This document shows, in pieces, positions 17,113-26,143 of a DNA stretch of 64,000 bases. The stretch is taken from positions 18,482-82,481 of the forward strand of contig CAZWNO010000004.1 of the NCBI GenBank assembly GCA_964635845.1, in the 5' to 3' direction. This stretch comes from SZUA-365 sp964635845. Its GTDB lineage: Bacteria; Bacteroidota; Ignavibacteria; SZUA-365. The notes under the pieces are model-generated. The model searched no databases. It saw nothing but the letters and a program-made list of their open reading frames with translations, and had not been told where the DNA came from. Positions within the stretch are counted from its first letter, which is position 1, and every line of letters starts with the position of its first letter. The translations under genes and the position numbers were made by a program.

Positions 17113-17835
17113 ATGACAGTTTCCAGACGTGTTTTCATCACCGGTTCAGGCCGACGTCTCGGCCGGCAGCTCGCGCTCGCATTCGCGGAGCGGGGCTACG
17201 ACGTCGTCCTGCATGCCTTCGGGAGCGCCGACGGTTTGCCGGAAACAGAGCAGCGTATCCGCGGACTCGGCCGCGACGTGTTTTCCGTGCGGGGGGACCT
17301 TCGCCGCGTCGCGGACATCCGGCGCATGGCGGAGGAAATCGCGCGGCGCTGTGCGCGGCTCGACGTCCTCGTGAACAATGCGGGCGTCTTTCCCACCGCG
17401 GCGTTCGAGGATGTCAGCGAGGAACTGTGGGACGATACCCTCGCCGTCAATGCGAAGAGCCAGTTTTTCATGACCCAGGCGCTCCTGCCGCTGCTGCGCG
17501 CGGCGAAGGGATGCGTTGTGAATCTCGCCAGCGCCGGAGCGTTCGAGCCCTGGCGCGATCACCTTCCCTACAATGTCTCGAAGGCTGCGGTCGTGATGCT
17601 GACGCGCGCCATGGCGAAGGCGCTCGCGCCCGACGTGCGGGTCAACGCCGTGGCGCCGGGAATCATCATCGTGCCGGGCGAGGAGTCCATCGATCACATC
17701 CCGGCGTCGCGCTTCCCCATGCAGCGCTACGGCACGCCCGAAGACCTCGCGGCCGCGGTACTGTTCCTTGCCGAGGGTACTTCCTACGTCACCGGCCACA
17801 TCCTTCCCGTCACGGGCGGCGCGGCCGCGATGTAA
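17113..17835 (+). CDS. Short-chain dehydrogenase/reductase (FabG/FolM-like)
   Basis: 240-residue classical SDR. The cofactor motif TGSGRRLGRQ has an R-R-L-G pattern seen in pteridine reductases (FolM/PTR1), where an Arg favours NADPH. NNAGVFPT, the catalytic Ser in NLASAGAF, and Y-x3-K in YNVSKAAVVMLTRAMAKALAP are intact, and the C-terminus PVTGGAAA is typical. Position directly after the folate-binding YgfZ makes a dihydropteridine or dihydrofolate reductase role possible, but substrate cannot be read from sequence. The start codon is embedded in the fourth phase of the upstream 22-bp repeat, with GGAG at 17104-17107 as ribosome site. Confidence 0.88.
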   Translation: MTVSRRVFITGSGRRLGRQLALAFAERGYDVVLHAFGSADGLPETEQRIRGLGRDVFSVRGDLRRVADIRRMAEEIARRCARLDVLVNNAGVFPTAAFEDVSEELWDDTLAVNAKSQFFMTQALLPLLRAAKGCVVNLASAGAFEPWRDHLPYNVSKAAVVMLTRAMAKALAPDVRVNAVAPGIIIVPGEESIDHIPASRFPMQRYGTPEDLAAAVLFLAEGTSYVTGHILPVTGGAAAM

Positions 17836-17864
17836 TCAATTCGACAACCATCAGGACACTCCTC

Positions 17865-18692
17865 ATGTCAGCTTCCAATCCGACCAAGGCCTACAAGGAT
17901 CTCGAATTTCTCAACAGTCCCGATGCGCGGACGATCCGTCTCCTGGCGGAATATCTCGAGCCCCTGCGGCGCTTCAGGCAGCAGAGGATAAAGGACACGG
18001 TGGTGTTTTTTGGATCGGCGCGGCTGAAGTCGCGGCAGGACGCGCTGCAGGAAAAACAGGACGTCCTCGACTCCATTCAGCGTTCGAGCAAGGTGAAGAC
18101 GCCGAAGACCCTGCTCGACCGGCTCCGCCAGGCCGAGACGATGCTGGACATGTCGCGGTATTACGACGATGCCGTCGAGCTGGCCCGCCTGATGTCCGAG
18201 TGGTCGCTGACGCTCGGGAAGCAGCGCTTCGTCGTCTGTTCGGGCGGGGGACCGGGCATCATGGAAGCGGCGAACCGGGGTGCGCACTTGGCCGGCGCGA
18301 AATCGATCGGCCTGAACATCAGCCTGCCATTCGAGCAGTTCGCGAATGCATACATCCCTCCCGAGCTGAATTTCGAATTCCATTACTTCTTCATGCGCAA
18401 GTTCTGGTTCGTCTACCCCGCCAAGGCGCTCGTCGTGTTCCCCGGCGGCTTCGGAACCATGGATGAGCTGATGGAGATCCTCACCCTGGTGCAGACGGAA
18501 AAATTGCGCAAGGAAGTGTTCATCGTACTTTATGGCGGGGATTTCTGGAATGGGATCATTAATTTTGATGGACTGGTGAAACACGGCGTCGTCAGTCCCG
18601 ACGATCTCCGGCTTTTCCAGATTTGTAATACTCCGAAAGAAGCTTTTAATTATCTTAAGAGGAAGTTGACCGACAGGTATTTGAACGAATGA
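17865..18692 (+). CDS. LOG family nucleotide 5'-monophosphate nucleosidase-like protein
   Basis: 275 residues from ATG 17865. The Rossmann-like LOG (lysine decarboxylase-like) fold shows TVVFFGSARLKSR, CSGGGPGIMEAANRGAHLAGAKSIGLNI, and the diagnostic PGGFGTMDELMEIL. Family members hydrolyse the N-glycosidic bond of purine or pyrimidine monophosphates (or cytokinin ribotides); the old lysine decarboxylase label is wrong. An alpha-helical N-terminal extension of about 60 residues precedes the core. The stop overlaps the next start (ATGA at 18689). Confidence 0.9.
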   Translation: MSASNPTKAYKDLEFLNSPDARTIRLLAEYLEPLRRFRQQRIKDTVVFFGSARLKSRQDALQEKQDVLDSIQRSSKVKTPKTLLDRLRQAETMLDMSRYYDDAVELARLMSEWSLTLGKQRFVVCSGGGPGIMEAANRGAHLAGAKSIGLNISLPFEQFANAYIPPELNFEFHYFFMRKFWFVYPAKALVVFPGGFGTMDELMEILTLVQTEKLRKEVFIVLYGGDFWNGIINFDGLVKHGVVSPDDLRLFQICNTPKEAFNYLKRKLTDRYLNE

Positions 18693-19588
18693 GCACGACA
18701 CGCGAACTGTACGCGCTGTACTCGTTGCTCGACGACCCTCAGGCAAGCGTTCAGAAGGCGGTCCGCGACCGAATTCTCGCACTCGGTGAAGACGCGGTGG
18801 CCGGCCTGAGAGAGCTGACGGAAGTACATGGCGATCTCCACCACGACGTCGTACGCGAAATGGTGAATGAGATCCGCCGCGGCGCTGCGCTTCGCCGTCT
18901 CGGGAGGGAGTTCGACGGGCCGGAGGAACCGATCGACCTCGAGGAAGGGGCCTTCATCCTCAGCAAGTACGGTTTTCCCGAGATCAACATCGCGACGTAT
19001 CAGCGGCGGCTCGACGACATGGCCGCGGATATCCGCGTCCTGGCGGGCAGCAGGGCCGCGCCGCTCGACTTGTTCATGAAGCTCCGCAGTTACCTCTTCA
19101 GCGACCTGGGCTTCATCGGAAACCGGGAAGACTATTACAATCCCAACAACAGCTATATCAACAAGGTGATCGATTACCGCAAGGGCATCCCGATCACGCT
19201 GTCCGTCCTCATGCTCATTCTCGGCAAGCGTCTCGGTCTGACCCTGAACGGCATCGGCATGCCGATGCATTTCCTCGTGCAATACGACGACGGTTCCCGC
19301 ATGTTCTTCGTCGACGCCTTCAACAGCGGCATCATCATCACCCGCGACCAGTGCCGGCTCATGCTCTCGTCGAGCGGGATCCGCCTCACTCCGGAAATGC
19401 TGGCCCCCGTCACCACGCGCGACATCGTCGAGCGCATGTGGCGGAATCTCTACCTGGCCTATCAGCAGCAGGGCGACGAGGAGGAGACCGCGCGCGTCGC
19501 CGAAATCCTCGCTTTCATCAATCCCGACTTCAAGGTCAACAACACGATGGACGACGAGCCCGACGACGAGGAGGACGAGGACTTCTGA
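18689..19588 (+). CDS. SirB1/transglutaminase-like family protein
   Basis: 299 residues. The core matches the SirB1 N-terminal transglutaminase-like family: FGFIGN-type sequence LGFIGNREDYYNPNNSYINKVIDYRKGIPITLSVL, followed by GIGMPMHFLVQY and FVDAFNSG. These proteins usually lack a full catalytic triad and their role is unknown. The N-terminus (1-90) is helical and HEAT-like (LLDDPQASVQKAVRDRILALG). The C-terminus is strongly acidic (DDEPDDEEDEDF). It is translationally coupled to the LOG gene upstream. Confidence 0.85.
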   Translation: MSTTRELYALYSLLDDPQASVQKAVRDRILALGEDAVAGLRELTEVHGDLHHDVVREMVNEIRRGAALRRLGREFDGPEEPIDLEEGAFILSKYGFPEINIATYQRRLDDMAADIRVLAGSRAAPLDLFMKLRSYLFSDLGFIGNREDYYNPNNSYINKVIDYRKGIPITLSVLMLILGKRLGLTLNGIGMPMHFLVQYDDGSRMFFVDAFNSGIIITRDQCRLMLSSSGIRLTPEMLAPVTTRDIVERMWRNLYLAYQQQGDEEETARVAEILAFINPDFKVNNTMDDEPDDEEDEDF

Positions 19589-19626
19589 ACTCGTCATCCC
19601 GCCGCCTCATCCTTCACGGAGGTCGA

Positions 19627-20604
19627 ATGACACGCAGCCTCGGTATCGCACTTCTGTTTTTCCTTCCCGTCTCACTGTTTTCCCAGAGCATCCTCTTCGA
19701 AGAGCGCTTCACCGGCGGCCAGCTGCAGAACGAATGGCGTCCCGGTTTCAACGGCAACTCCATGGATGTCGAGAGTCTGCTGAACAATCCGAGCGGCGAC
19801 GGCTGGGTCGGCAAGCTGGGGAATCATTTTTCCGGCGGGAACGTGGGCGCGACGCATTCCTCCGTGCACTTCACCGATTTCTACTATGAAGCCCAGGTGT
19901 ACATTCCGGTCGACGAGGGCGTGTACTACGGCCTCGAGTTCCGGGTCGACACGACGGGACTCTCTTCCGGCTACCAGTTCATCGCCCGCTTCCTGCCCGG
20001 CGGCATGGTGACACCGCGTCTGCGCTTCCGCCTGCGTCCCTCCGACAACCCCGGCACTCCGACGGTCCTGCGCGACTGGGAGGAGGCGGAAATCCCCGGC
20101 GGCATTCCCGTGCTGAGCGGCTGGCACAAGCTCGCGGTCAAGGCGGAAGGCCACCGGTTCTGGTTTTACTATGACGGCCAGATGCTGCCCGGGTCGCCGA
20201 TCATGGACTTCACCTCCCTGGGCGGCACGATCGGCGCCTATGTGTGGGACAGCTCGTCGCCGATGCTGAACCTCTACATCGACGACATCATGGTGTATTC
20301 GGATATTCCCACGGGGATATCCGATCCGGCCGCCGAAGTCCCGGCCGCCGTGCTGCTGCAGCCCTACCCCAATCCCGTGCGCGAAGGAGCAACGATCGTC
20401 TTCGAACTCCCGAAGCCGGAGCATGTCACCATCAACGTCTACGATTTCTGCGGGCGGGAGCGCGTCCGCATCGCGGATGCGGTATACGACGCCGGACGGC
20501 ACAGCGCAGCCTGGAACGGCGCCGGCCTGCCAGAAGGCAGTTACCTGCTCCGGCTCGCGACACCGTCGTCCGTTCAATCGCGGGTGATGACGGTCCTGCA
20601 CTGA
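19627..20604 (+). CDS. Secreted lectin-like protein with T9SS sorting domain
   Basis: 325 residues; ATG 19627 has GGAGG 6 nt upstream. A signal peptide ends near SLFSQS. The middle (residues 25-230) has the alternating strands of a concanavalin/laminin-G-like jelly roll (ILFEERFTGG, YEAQVYIPVDEGVYYGLEFRVDTTG, GWHKLAVKAEGHRFWFYYDGQMLPG), a fold typical of carbohydrate-binding modules. The C-terminal T9SS type-A domain has LQPYPNPVREG, VYDFCGRER, LPEGSYLLRLATP. No enzyme residues are recognisable, so I infer a surface-exposed binding protein. Confidence 0.85.
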   Translation: MTRSLGIALLFFLPVSLFSQSILFEERFTGGQLQNEWRPGFNGNSMDVESLLNNPSGDGWVGKLGNHFSGGNVGATHSSVHFTDFYYEAQVYIPVDEGVYYGLEFRVDTTGLSSGYQFIARFLPGGMVTPRLRFRLRPSDNPGTPTVLRDWEEAEIPGGIPVLSGWHKLAVKAEGHRFWFYYDGQMLPGSPIMDFTSLGGTIGAYVWDSSSPMLNLYIDDIMVYSDIPTGISDPAAEVPAAVLLQPYPNPVREGATIVFELPKPEHVTINVYDFCGRERVRIADAVYDAGRHSAAWNGAGLPEGSYLLRLATPSSVQSRVMTVLH

Positions 20605-20712
20605 GATGGCTCCCCTCCCGGGCTGATTTTTCCGGAGGCTTGAAACCGCTTCCACTTCCACCCGTATACTTCCCGAAATTACTGCGTGAGCATGATGTTT
20701 CGAGAAGAATAC

Positions 20713-22122
20713 ATGACGGGAATCCCCATCACTACCACCGCGGTGCGACCGGATACAGCGCATCCGAATACAGCGCGACCGGATACAGCGCGACCGGATA
20801 CAGCGCCTCCGGATACGGTGCATCCGAATACGGCGCATCCGAATTCGGTGCGACCGGATTCAGCGCATACGGATACGGTGCGGACACAGCGCCCTGCGTC
20901 CACCGCCCTTGCACCGGACGCCGAGAGCCAACGCGACGGCGGGCGCGCTGTGTCGGAAGAACCGCTGCCGGTGACCTATTCGCTGCGGGCGGGGGCAGCG
21001 GATTCCGACGCGTATTACAGGGACATTTCCCGGCTCGCCGACACCGTGCTGCTCTCCTGGAACCGTGAAACCGGCACGCTGCGCGAGCGCTACATGGCCT
21101 GGCTGCGCGAAAGCCGTTACGAGCCGCTGCGGGACGAGCGGGAATACACGTTCGACATTCTCACGCTCGGAGTGATGTGGCGCACGTACGGCGCCCGTGT
21201 ACGCCGCACACCCGCGGCTGCCGCGCTGGTCTGTTCCGCGCTGCATGCGCTCCATCGCCGTTTCCCGCGTCTCAAGCCCTCGGTCGATCCCCTGCGTGGC
21301 AAGCTGGCGTCGCGCTTCCTGGCGGGGAATGGAATGCCGGACGAGACCCTCGACATGCCGTCGCAGCGCGACCTCGAGCAGCTCCTGCGCTGGATGAACG
21401 CCACCGGCGAGTACCGGGAAGAGACGGCGCGGCTGCGGGGGCTCGTCATGTTCCTCCGCTTCTGCGATCCTGACGAGCGCGGCTGGCATCTCGGCCATGT
21501 CCTGGGCATCAGCGGAGAATTCGAATCGCTTGCGGAAACGCGGCTCGCGCGCTACACCGAAGGCGTCGCGCGTTTCCACCGGGAAAAGCTTCCAGACTAC
21601 CGGGGCAGGGAGGACGCGCTGCTCGCCGGACGCAAGCGCATCGAATATCACCTTTCCATGCTCGGTGCCGAGCTGATGAACCGGGCGTTCCGCGATGAGT
21701 ACGAGAAAACCCAAACGCGCGCCGTGCTGCTCCCGGCCTGCATGCGCGGCAGCGCCGCCGGCGGCTGCCGGGCGAGGAAGAACGACCTCGATCTCGACTG
21801 CACGCAGTGCACGCGCGACTGCCGCGTCGGTCAGCTCACCCGCGAGTACGCGGCGCAGGGGATCGGCACGCACATCATCCCGCATTCGTCCGACTTCACG
21901 CGCTGGCTCCGTGACTGGGCTGCAGGACGCGACATCGGCGTGATCGGCGTCGCCTGTGTGCTGCATCTGATCACCGGGGGATTGGAACTTCGCGCGCTCG
22001 GCATTCCCGCGCAGTGCGTGCTTCTCGACTTCTGCGGCTGCAGCGGTCACTGGGATCCCGCCGGCAGGCAGACCGAACTCAATCAGGAACAGCTGCGCGC
22101 CTCGGCCCGGCTGCACAGCTAG
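20713..22122 (+). CDS. DUF116 protein with repetitive N-terminus
   Basis: 469 residues from ATG 20713 (GTG 20686 and ATGs 20692, 20695 are alternatives). The C-terminal 180 residues are DUF116: ALLPACMRGSAAGGCRAR, a Cys cluster in DLDCTQCTRDCRVGQL, GTHIIPHSSDFTRWL, and IGVACVLHLITGGLELRALGIPAQCVLLDFCGCSGHW. The Cys pattern suggests a metal or Fe-S site; function unknown. Residues 12-56 are nine 5-residue units (R/H-P-D/N-T/S-A/V) encoded by a 15-bp repeat and look like disordered linker. A GTG at 20947 would skip the repeat, so the repeat could instead be leader. A 13-bp repeat array follows the stop. Confidence 0.82.
   Translation: MTGIPITTTAVRPDTAHPNTARPDTARPDTAPPDTVHPNTAHPNSVRPDSAHTDTVRTQRPASTALAPDAESQRDGGRAVSEEPLPVTYSLRAGAADSDAYYRDISRLADTVLLSWNRETGTLRERYMAWLRESRYEPLRDEREYTFDILTLGVMWRTYGARVRRTPAAAALVCSALHALHRRFPRLKPSVDPLRGKLASRFLAGNGMPDETLDMPSQRDLEQLLRWMNATGEYREETARLRGLVMFLRFCDPDERGWHLGHVLGISGEFESLAETRLARYTEGVARFHREKLPDYRGREDALLAGRKRIEYHLSMLGAELMNRAFRDEYEKTQTRAVLLPACMRGSAAGGCRARKNDLDLDCTQCTRDCRVGQLTREYAAQGIGTHIIPHSSDFTRWLRDWAAGRDIGVIGVACVLHLITGGLELRALGIPAQCVLLDFCGCSGHWDPAGRQTELNQEQLRASARLHS
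20746..20880 (+). repeat. 15-bp in-frame tandem repeat, nine units
   Basis: Nine 15-bp units (consensus CGACCGGATACAGCG) encode RPDTA, HPNTA and related pentapeptides. Period 15 preserves frame throughout. Confidence 0.93.
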
Positions 22123-22128
22123 GCCAAG

Positions 22129-22193
22129 CAGCGCGGCCGGGCAGCGCGGCCGGGCAGCGCGGCCGAGCATAGCGGCTGAGCAGCGCTGTTCCA
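22129..22193. repeat. 13-bp tandem repeat, five units
   Basis: CAGCGCGGCCGGG repeated three times almost perfectly, then two degenerate units, beginning 7 bp after the stop of the DUF116 gene. A looser CGGACCTCCGCAAC-type direct repeat continues from about 22200 to 22290. Confidence 0.88.
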
Positions 22194-22309
22194 ACCGATC
22201 CGGACCTCCGCAAACGACGCCGCCAAATCCCGTAACCGCCACCTCCGGACCTCCGCAACCGACGCCTCCGGACCCGCCTCCCCGGGACAAACCGGAATTG
22301 CGCGGGGTA

Positions 22310-22340
22310 TTGATTTCTCTGTTTCTATTCAGTATGTTTG
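22310..22340 (+). promoter_or_regulatory. Bacteroidota-type promoter for RRM gene
   Basis: TTG at 22310-22312, 20-bp AT-rich spacer, and TATGTTTG at 22333-22340, a perfect match to the Bacteroidota -7 box TAnnTTTG. It implies a leader of about 135 nt before the RRM start codon. Confidence 0.5.
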
Positions 22341-22480
22341 ATATCGACCCGCCATGCAAGATTTGCCAACGGGCAATTTCCAAGCGGTTGCACGAGCAAC
22401 CCATCGATTCTTGATACTGTGCCACTATCTGGAATTTGATGATTTTCAATTGATTTGGCACTCAGTATCAGGAGTTCGGA

Positions 22481-22777
22481 ATGAACATCTACGTAGGCAA
22501 CCTCGCTTATGGTATCCGCGAAGAAGAGCTGCGCTCGGTCTTCGAAAACCATGGCGCAGTCGATTCCGTCAAGGTCATCATGGATCGCGACACCGGTCGC
22601 TCCAAGGGTTTCGCGTTCGTCGAAATGCCGAATGATGCGGAAGCGAAAGCGGCCATCGAGCAGCTCAATGGCGTGGAACTGCAGGATCGCAGTATCACGG
22701 TCAATGAAGCGAAGCCGCGCGAAACGCGTTCGAACCATGGTGGCGGCGGTGGTGGCTACCGTGGAAATCGCTGGTAA
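22481..22777 (+). CDS. RRM-domain RNA-binding protein
   Basis: 98 residues. A single RNA recognition motif fills residues 1-78 with RNP2 (IYVGNL) and RNP1 (KGFAFVEM) intact, followed by a Gly-rich tail (GGGGGGYRGNRW). This is the cyanobacterial/Bacteroidota Rbp type, a small RNA-binding protein associated in several species with cold response or RNA stability. GGAGTTCGGA precedes the ATG. It is a single-gene unit: its own promoter-like signal upstream and a strong terminator 26 bp after the stop. Confidence 0.95.
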   Translation: MNIYVGNLAYGIREEELRSVFENHGAVDSVKVIMDRDTGRSKGFAFVEMPNDAEAKAAIEQLNGVELQDRSITVNEAKPRETRSNHGGGGGGYRGNRW

Positions 22778-22802
22778 GAGAAATCTGCACCACATGAATA
22801 TG

Positions 22803-22835
22803 AAAAGGCGTCCCGGTTAACGGGACGCCTTTTTC
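22803..22835 (+). terminator. Rho-independent terminator after RRM gene
   Basis: AAAAGGCGTCCCG, loop GTTAA, CGGGACGCC then TTTTT: 12-13 bp stem followed by a T-run. Confidence 0.93.
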
Positions 22836-22952
22836 ACATGCTCGCTGCATCGTTCCCGCGAAGGGGTGGAGGATGCGCGATCCTGCTCGGGGGTTCTTCC
22901 CGTCCCGGCAATCCTCAGCGGGCTGCGATTGAAAAAAAATATTTCTCCTTGA

Positions 22953-22993
22953 TTGCATATATCGGATATAACCAATTATATTTATCCGATATA
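22953..22993 (+). promoter_or_regulatory. Operator-like palindrome in arginine operon leader
   Basis: The inverted repeat TATATCGGATA (22958-22968) and TATCCGATATA (22983-22993) has perfect 11-bp arms and a 14-bp centre. The core CGGATA-N14-TATCCG (22963-22988) recurs at 38333-38358. It overlaps a promoter-like pair TTG (22953) N21 TATATTTA (22977-22984), so a bound dimer would block transcription. An arginine repressor is the obvious candidate ligand, but the sequence is not a classical ARG box and no regulator gene is in the window. Confidence 0.6.
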
Positions 22994-23161
22994 CGATCCA
23001 CATACCTGACCGCAATGACTCATTTCCGTTTCCACGGACAACGCTGCATTCCTGCCCGCCTCCGCAGCCGCGCGTTCCAGCGACGATACGGCGACCACGC
23101 CTGCGCCATCATGCGACGATGCGTCATTTCTGATCCCCTGAAAAAATCGGAATCACATCCT

Positions 23162-23190
23162 CCGCCGGCGCGTGCGATACGTGCCGGCGG
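23162..23190 (+). promoter_or_regulatory. Stable hairpin in arginine operon leader
   Basis: CCGCCGGC-g-CGT, loop GCGAT, ACG-t-GCCGGCGG: 8 bp plus 3 bp with one G-T pair between them. It is 44 nt before the first start codon and lacks a T-run, so it is not a classical terminator; it may modulate translation. Confidence 0.55.
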
Positions 23191-23234
23191 CATTTGATAC
23201 TCACGTTTCCCGTGAATTGTGCAAAGGACACAGC

Positions 23235-23966
23235 ATGCTGGTGAGTTTCTCCGTAGAAATCGGTTGTGCGGCCCATGCGGAATGGGCCGGAACCATCTGT
23301 CGGTCCATCGAGGAGGCGGCGCGCGCGCGCGGAACGGGCATCGCGCGGCGCAGTCCGGAGTACATCGTCGAAAAGCTGAGGGAGGGGAAAGCCGTCATCG
23401 CGTTCGCGCGGGTCGACGAATCCTCCGCTCCGGATTTCGCAGGATTCTGCTATATCGAATCCTGGGGAGGGAAGAAGTATGTCGCCAATTCGGGACTGAT
23501 CGTGCGTCCCGAGTACCGGCACAGCGGGCTCGCCCGCGACATCAAGCGCCGCGCTTTTGAACTCTCGCGCGAGAAGTATCCGGCGGCCAAGCTGTTCGGC
23601 ATCACGACCAGCCATGCGGTGATGAAGATCAACACGGACCTCGGCTATGTTCCCGTTCCGTTCAGCGAGCTGACCGACGACGAGGAGTTCTGGGCCGGCT
23701 GTCGGAGTTGTCCCAATCACGATATCCTCCTGCGCACGCAGCACAGGATGTGCCTCTGCACCGGCATGCTCTGCGATCCGGAGGATCCCCGCACGCGCAT
23801 GCGGGAAGCGATCCACCGTCACCTCGTCACCATCTCGCTCCCCGAGAATGGAGCGGAAGAACGGCACCCGCCACGCATCGGCGAAGGGCATATCACGGCT
23901 GAAGTGGAACACGTCACAACTGAAGTGGAACACAGCACGTTTGAAAACGAGGTGATCGATGCCTGA
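23235..23966 (+). CDS. GNAT acyltransferase, likely ArgA-equivalent
   Basis: 243 residues from ATG 23235 (AAAGGA 7-12 nt upstream). GNAT fold: VIAFARVDESSAPDFAGFCYIE (beta strands), then the acyl-CoA loop region in SGLIVRPEYRHSGLARDIKRRAFELS, and FGITTSHAVMKINTDLGYVPVPF. As first gene of the arginine operon it most likely makes N-acetyl- (or N-succinyl-) glutamate, as GNAT proteins at this position do in Bacteroidota. A Cys-rich stretch (GCRSCPN, CLCTGMLC) near residues 155-180 is unusual. The C-terminus contains a 21-bp duplication (AEVEHVT, TEVEHST). Its end overlaps argG by 8 bp. Confidence 0.8.
   Translation: MLVSFSVEIGCAAHAEWAGTICRSIEEAARARGTGIARRSPEYIVEKLREGKAVIAFARVDESSAPDFAGFCYIESWGGKKYVANSGLIVRPEYRHSGLARDIKRRAFELSREKYPAAKLFGITTSHAVMKINTDLGYVPVPFSELTDDEEFWAGCRSCPNHDILLRTQHRMCLCTGMLCDPEDPRTRMREAIHRHLVTISLPENGAEERHPPRIGEGHITAEVEHVTTEVEHSTFENEVIDA
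23903..23944 (+). repeat. 21-bp duplication at the 3' end of the GNAT gene
   Basis: CTGAAGTGGAACAC occurs twice 21 bp apart, adding a second AEVEH-like unit to the C-terminus. Confidence 0.7.
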
Positions 23967-25159
23967 AAGGAAAATCGCGGTGCTCGCCTTCAGCGGCGGA
24001 CTCGACACGACTTACTGCGCGCTGCATCTGGCGAAGGATCTGGGGTACGAGGTGCACGCGGTCACCGTGAACACGGGCGGCTTCGACGATGCGGCGCTGC
24101 GGGAGATCGAATCCCGCGCACGCGCGCTCGGCGCCGCGCGGCATGTCACGCTCAACCGGACGCAGGATTTTTACGATCGCTGCGTGCGCTTTCTCGTGTA
24201 TGGCAATGTCCTGCGCGGCAATGTCTATCCGCTTTCGGTGAGCGCCGAACGGGTATTCCAGGCCGAGGCCATCGCGCGGTACGCCCGGGAAAGCAATGCC
24301 GACGCAGTCGCGCACGGATCGACCGGCGCGGGGAACGATCAGGTGCGTTTCGACACGGTGTTCAACATCCTCCTGCCCGGCGTCCGGATCATCACACCGA
24401 TCCGTGATCATGCGCTGTCGCGGGAGGAAGAGATCGCGCGGCTCCGGGAGCACGGCGTGGAGATGGACTGGAGCAGGGCCGCATACTCGATCAACAGGGG
24501 ACTCTGGGGTACGTCTGTCGGCGGTCGCGAAACGCTGACATCGGGACAGCCGCTCCCCGAGGGGGCCTGGCCCACTCCCTGCACGAAGACGGACAGCGAG
24601 GAGATCGAACTGCAGTTCATCCGCGGTGAATTGAAAGGTGTGAACGGCGAACCGTACGCATCACCGATCGATGCGATCCGCGCGGTGGAGCGAATCGCTT
24701 CCGCCTACGCCGTGGGACGAGGGATGCATGTCGGCGACACGATCATCGGATTGAAAGGACGCGTCGGCTTCGAAGCGGCGGCTCCCCATCTCATCATCGC
24801 CGCGCATCGCCTGCTGGAGAAGCACACGCTGACGAGGCAGCAGCAGCTGCTCAAGGACCAGCTGGCCCTGACCTACGGATCGCTCGTGCACGAGTCGCAG
24901 TTTCTCGATCCCGCGGCGCGCGACATCGAACGGTTTTTCGAAAGCACGCAGACGACGGTCAACGGAGTGGTGCGCGTACTGCTGGCGCCGTACCGCTTCG
25001 AACTGCTTGGCCTGCGGTCGGAGAACGATCTGATGGCAGGACGCTTCGGCGCCTACGGCGAAATGAGCACACTGTGGTCCGGTGAGGACGTGCGCGGATT
25101 CTCGCGCATCTATTCCAACAACCTGATGATGTACTTCGCCGTGAACGGGGAGGGGCAGG

Positions 25160-25167
<8 letters not shown>
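23959..25167 (+). CDS. argG: Argininosuccinate synthase
   Basis: 402 residues. The PP-loop AFSGGLDTTYCALHL binds ATP; AHGSTGAGNDQVRFD and the citrulline/aspartate site SINRGLWGTSVGG are family hallmarks. It joins citrulline (here probably formed after deacylation) and aspartate to argininosuccinate. Length is normal. It overlaps both neighbours by 8 bp (GNAT upstream, argC downstream), showing tight coupling. Confidence 0.96.
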
Positions 25168-26134
<967 letters not shown>

Positions 26135-26143
26135 GGAAAGACC

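Noticed and set aside
20244..21068. 274-codon frame rich in YSASGYSATGYS-like repeats
   Set aside because: Out-of-frame reading of the 15-bp repeat at the start of the DUF116 gene; it begins inside the previous gene and lacks a start signal.
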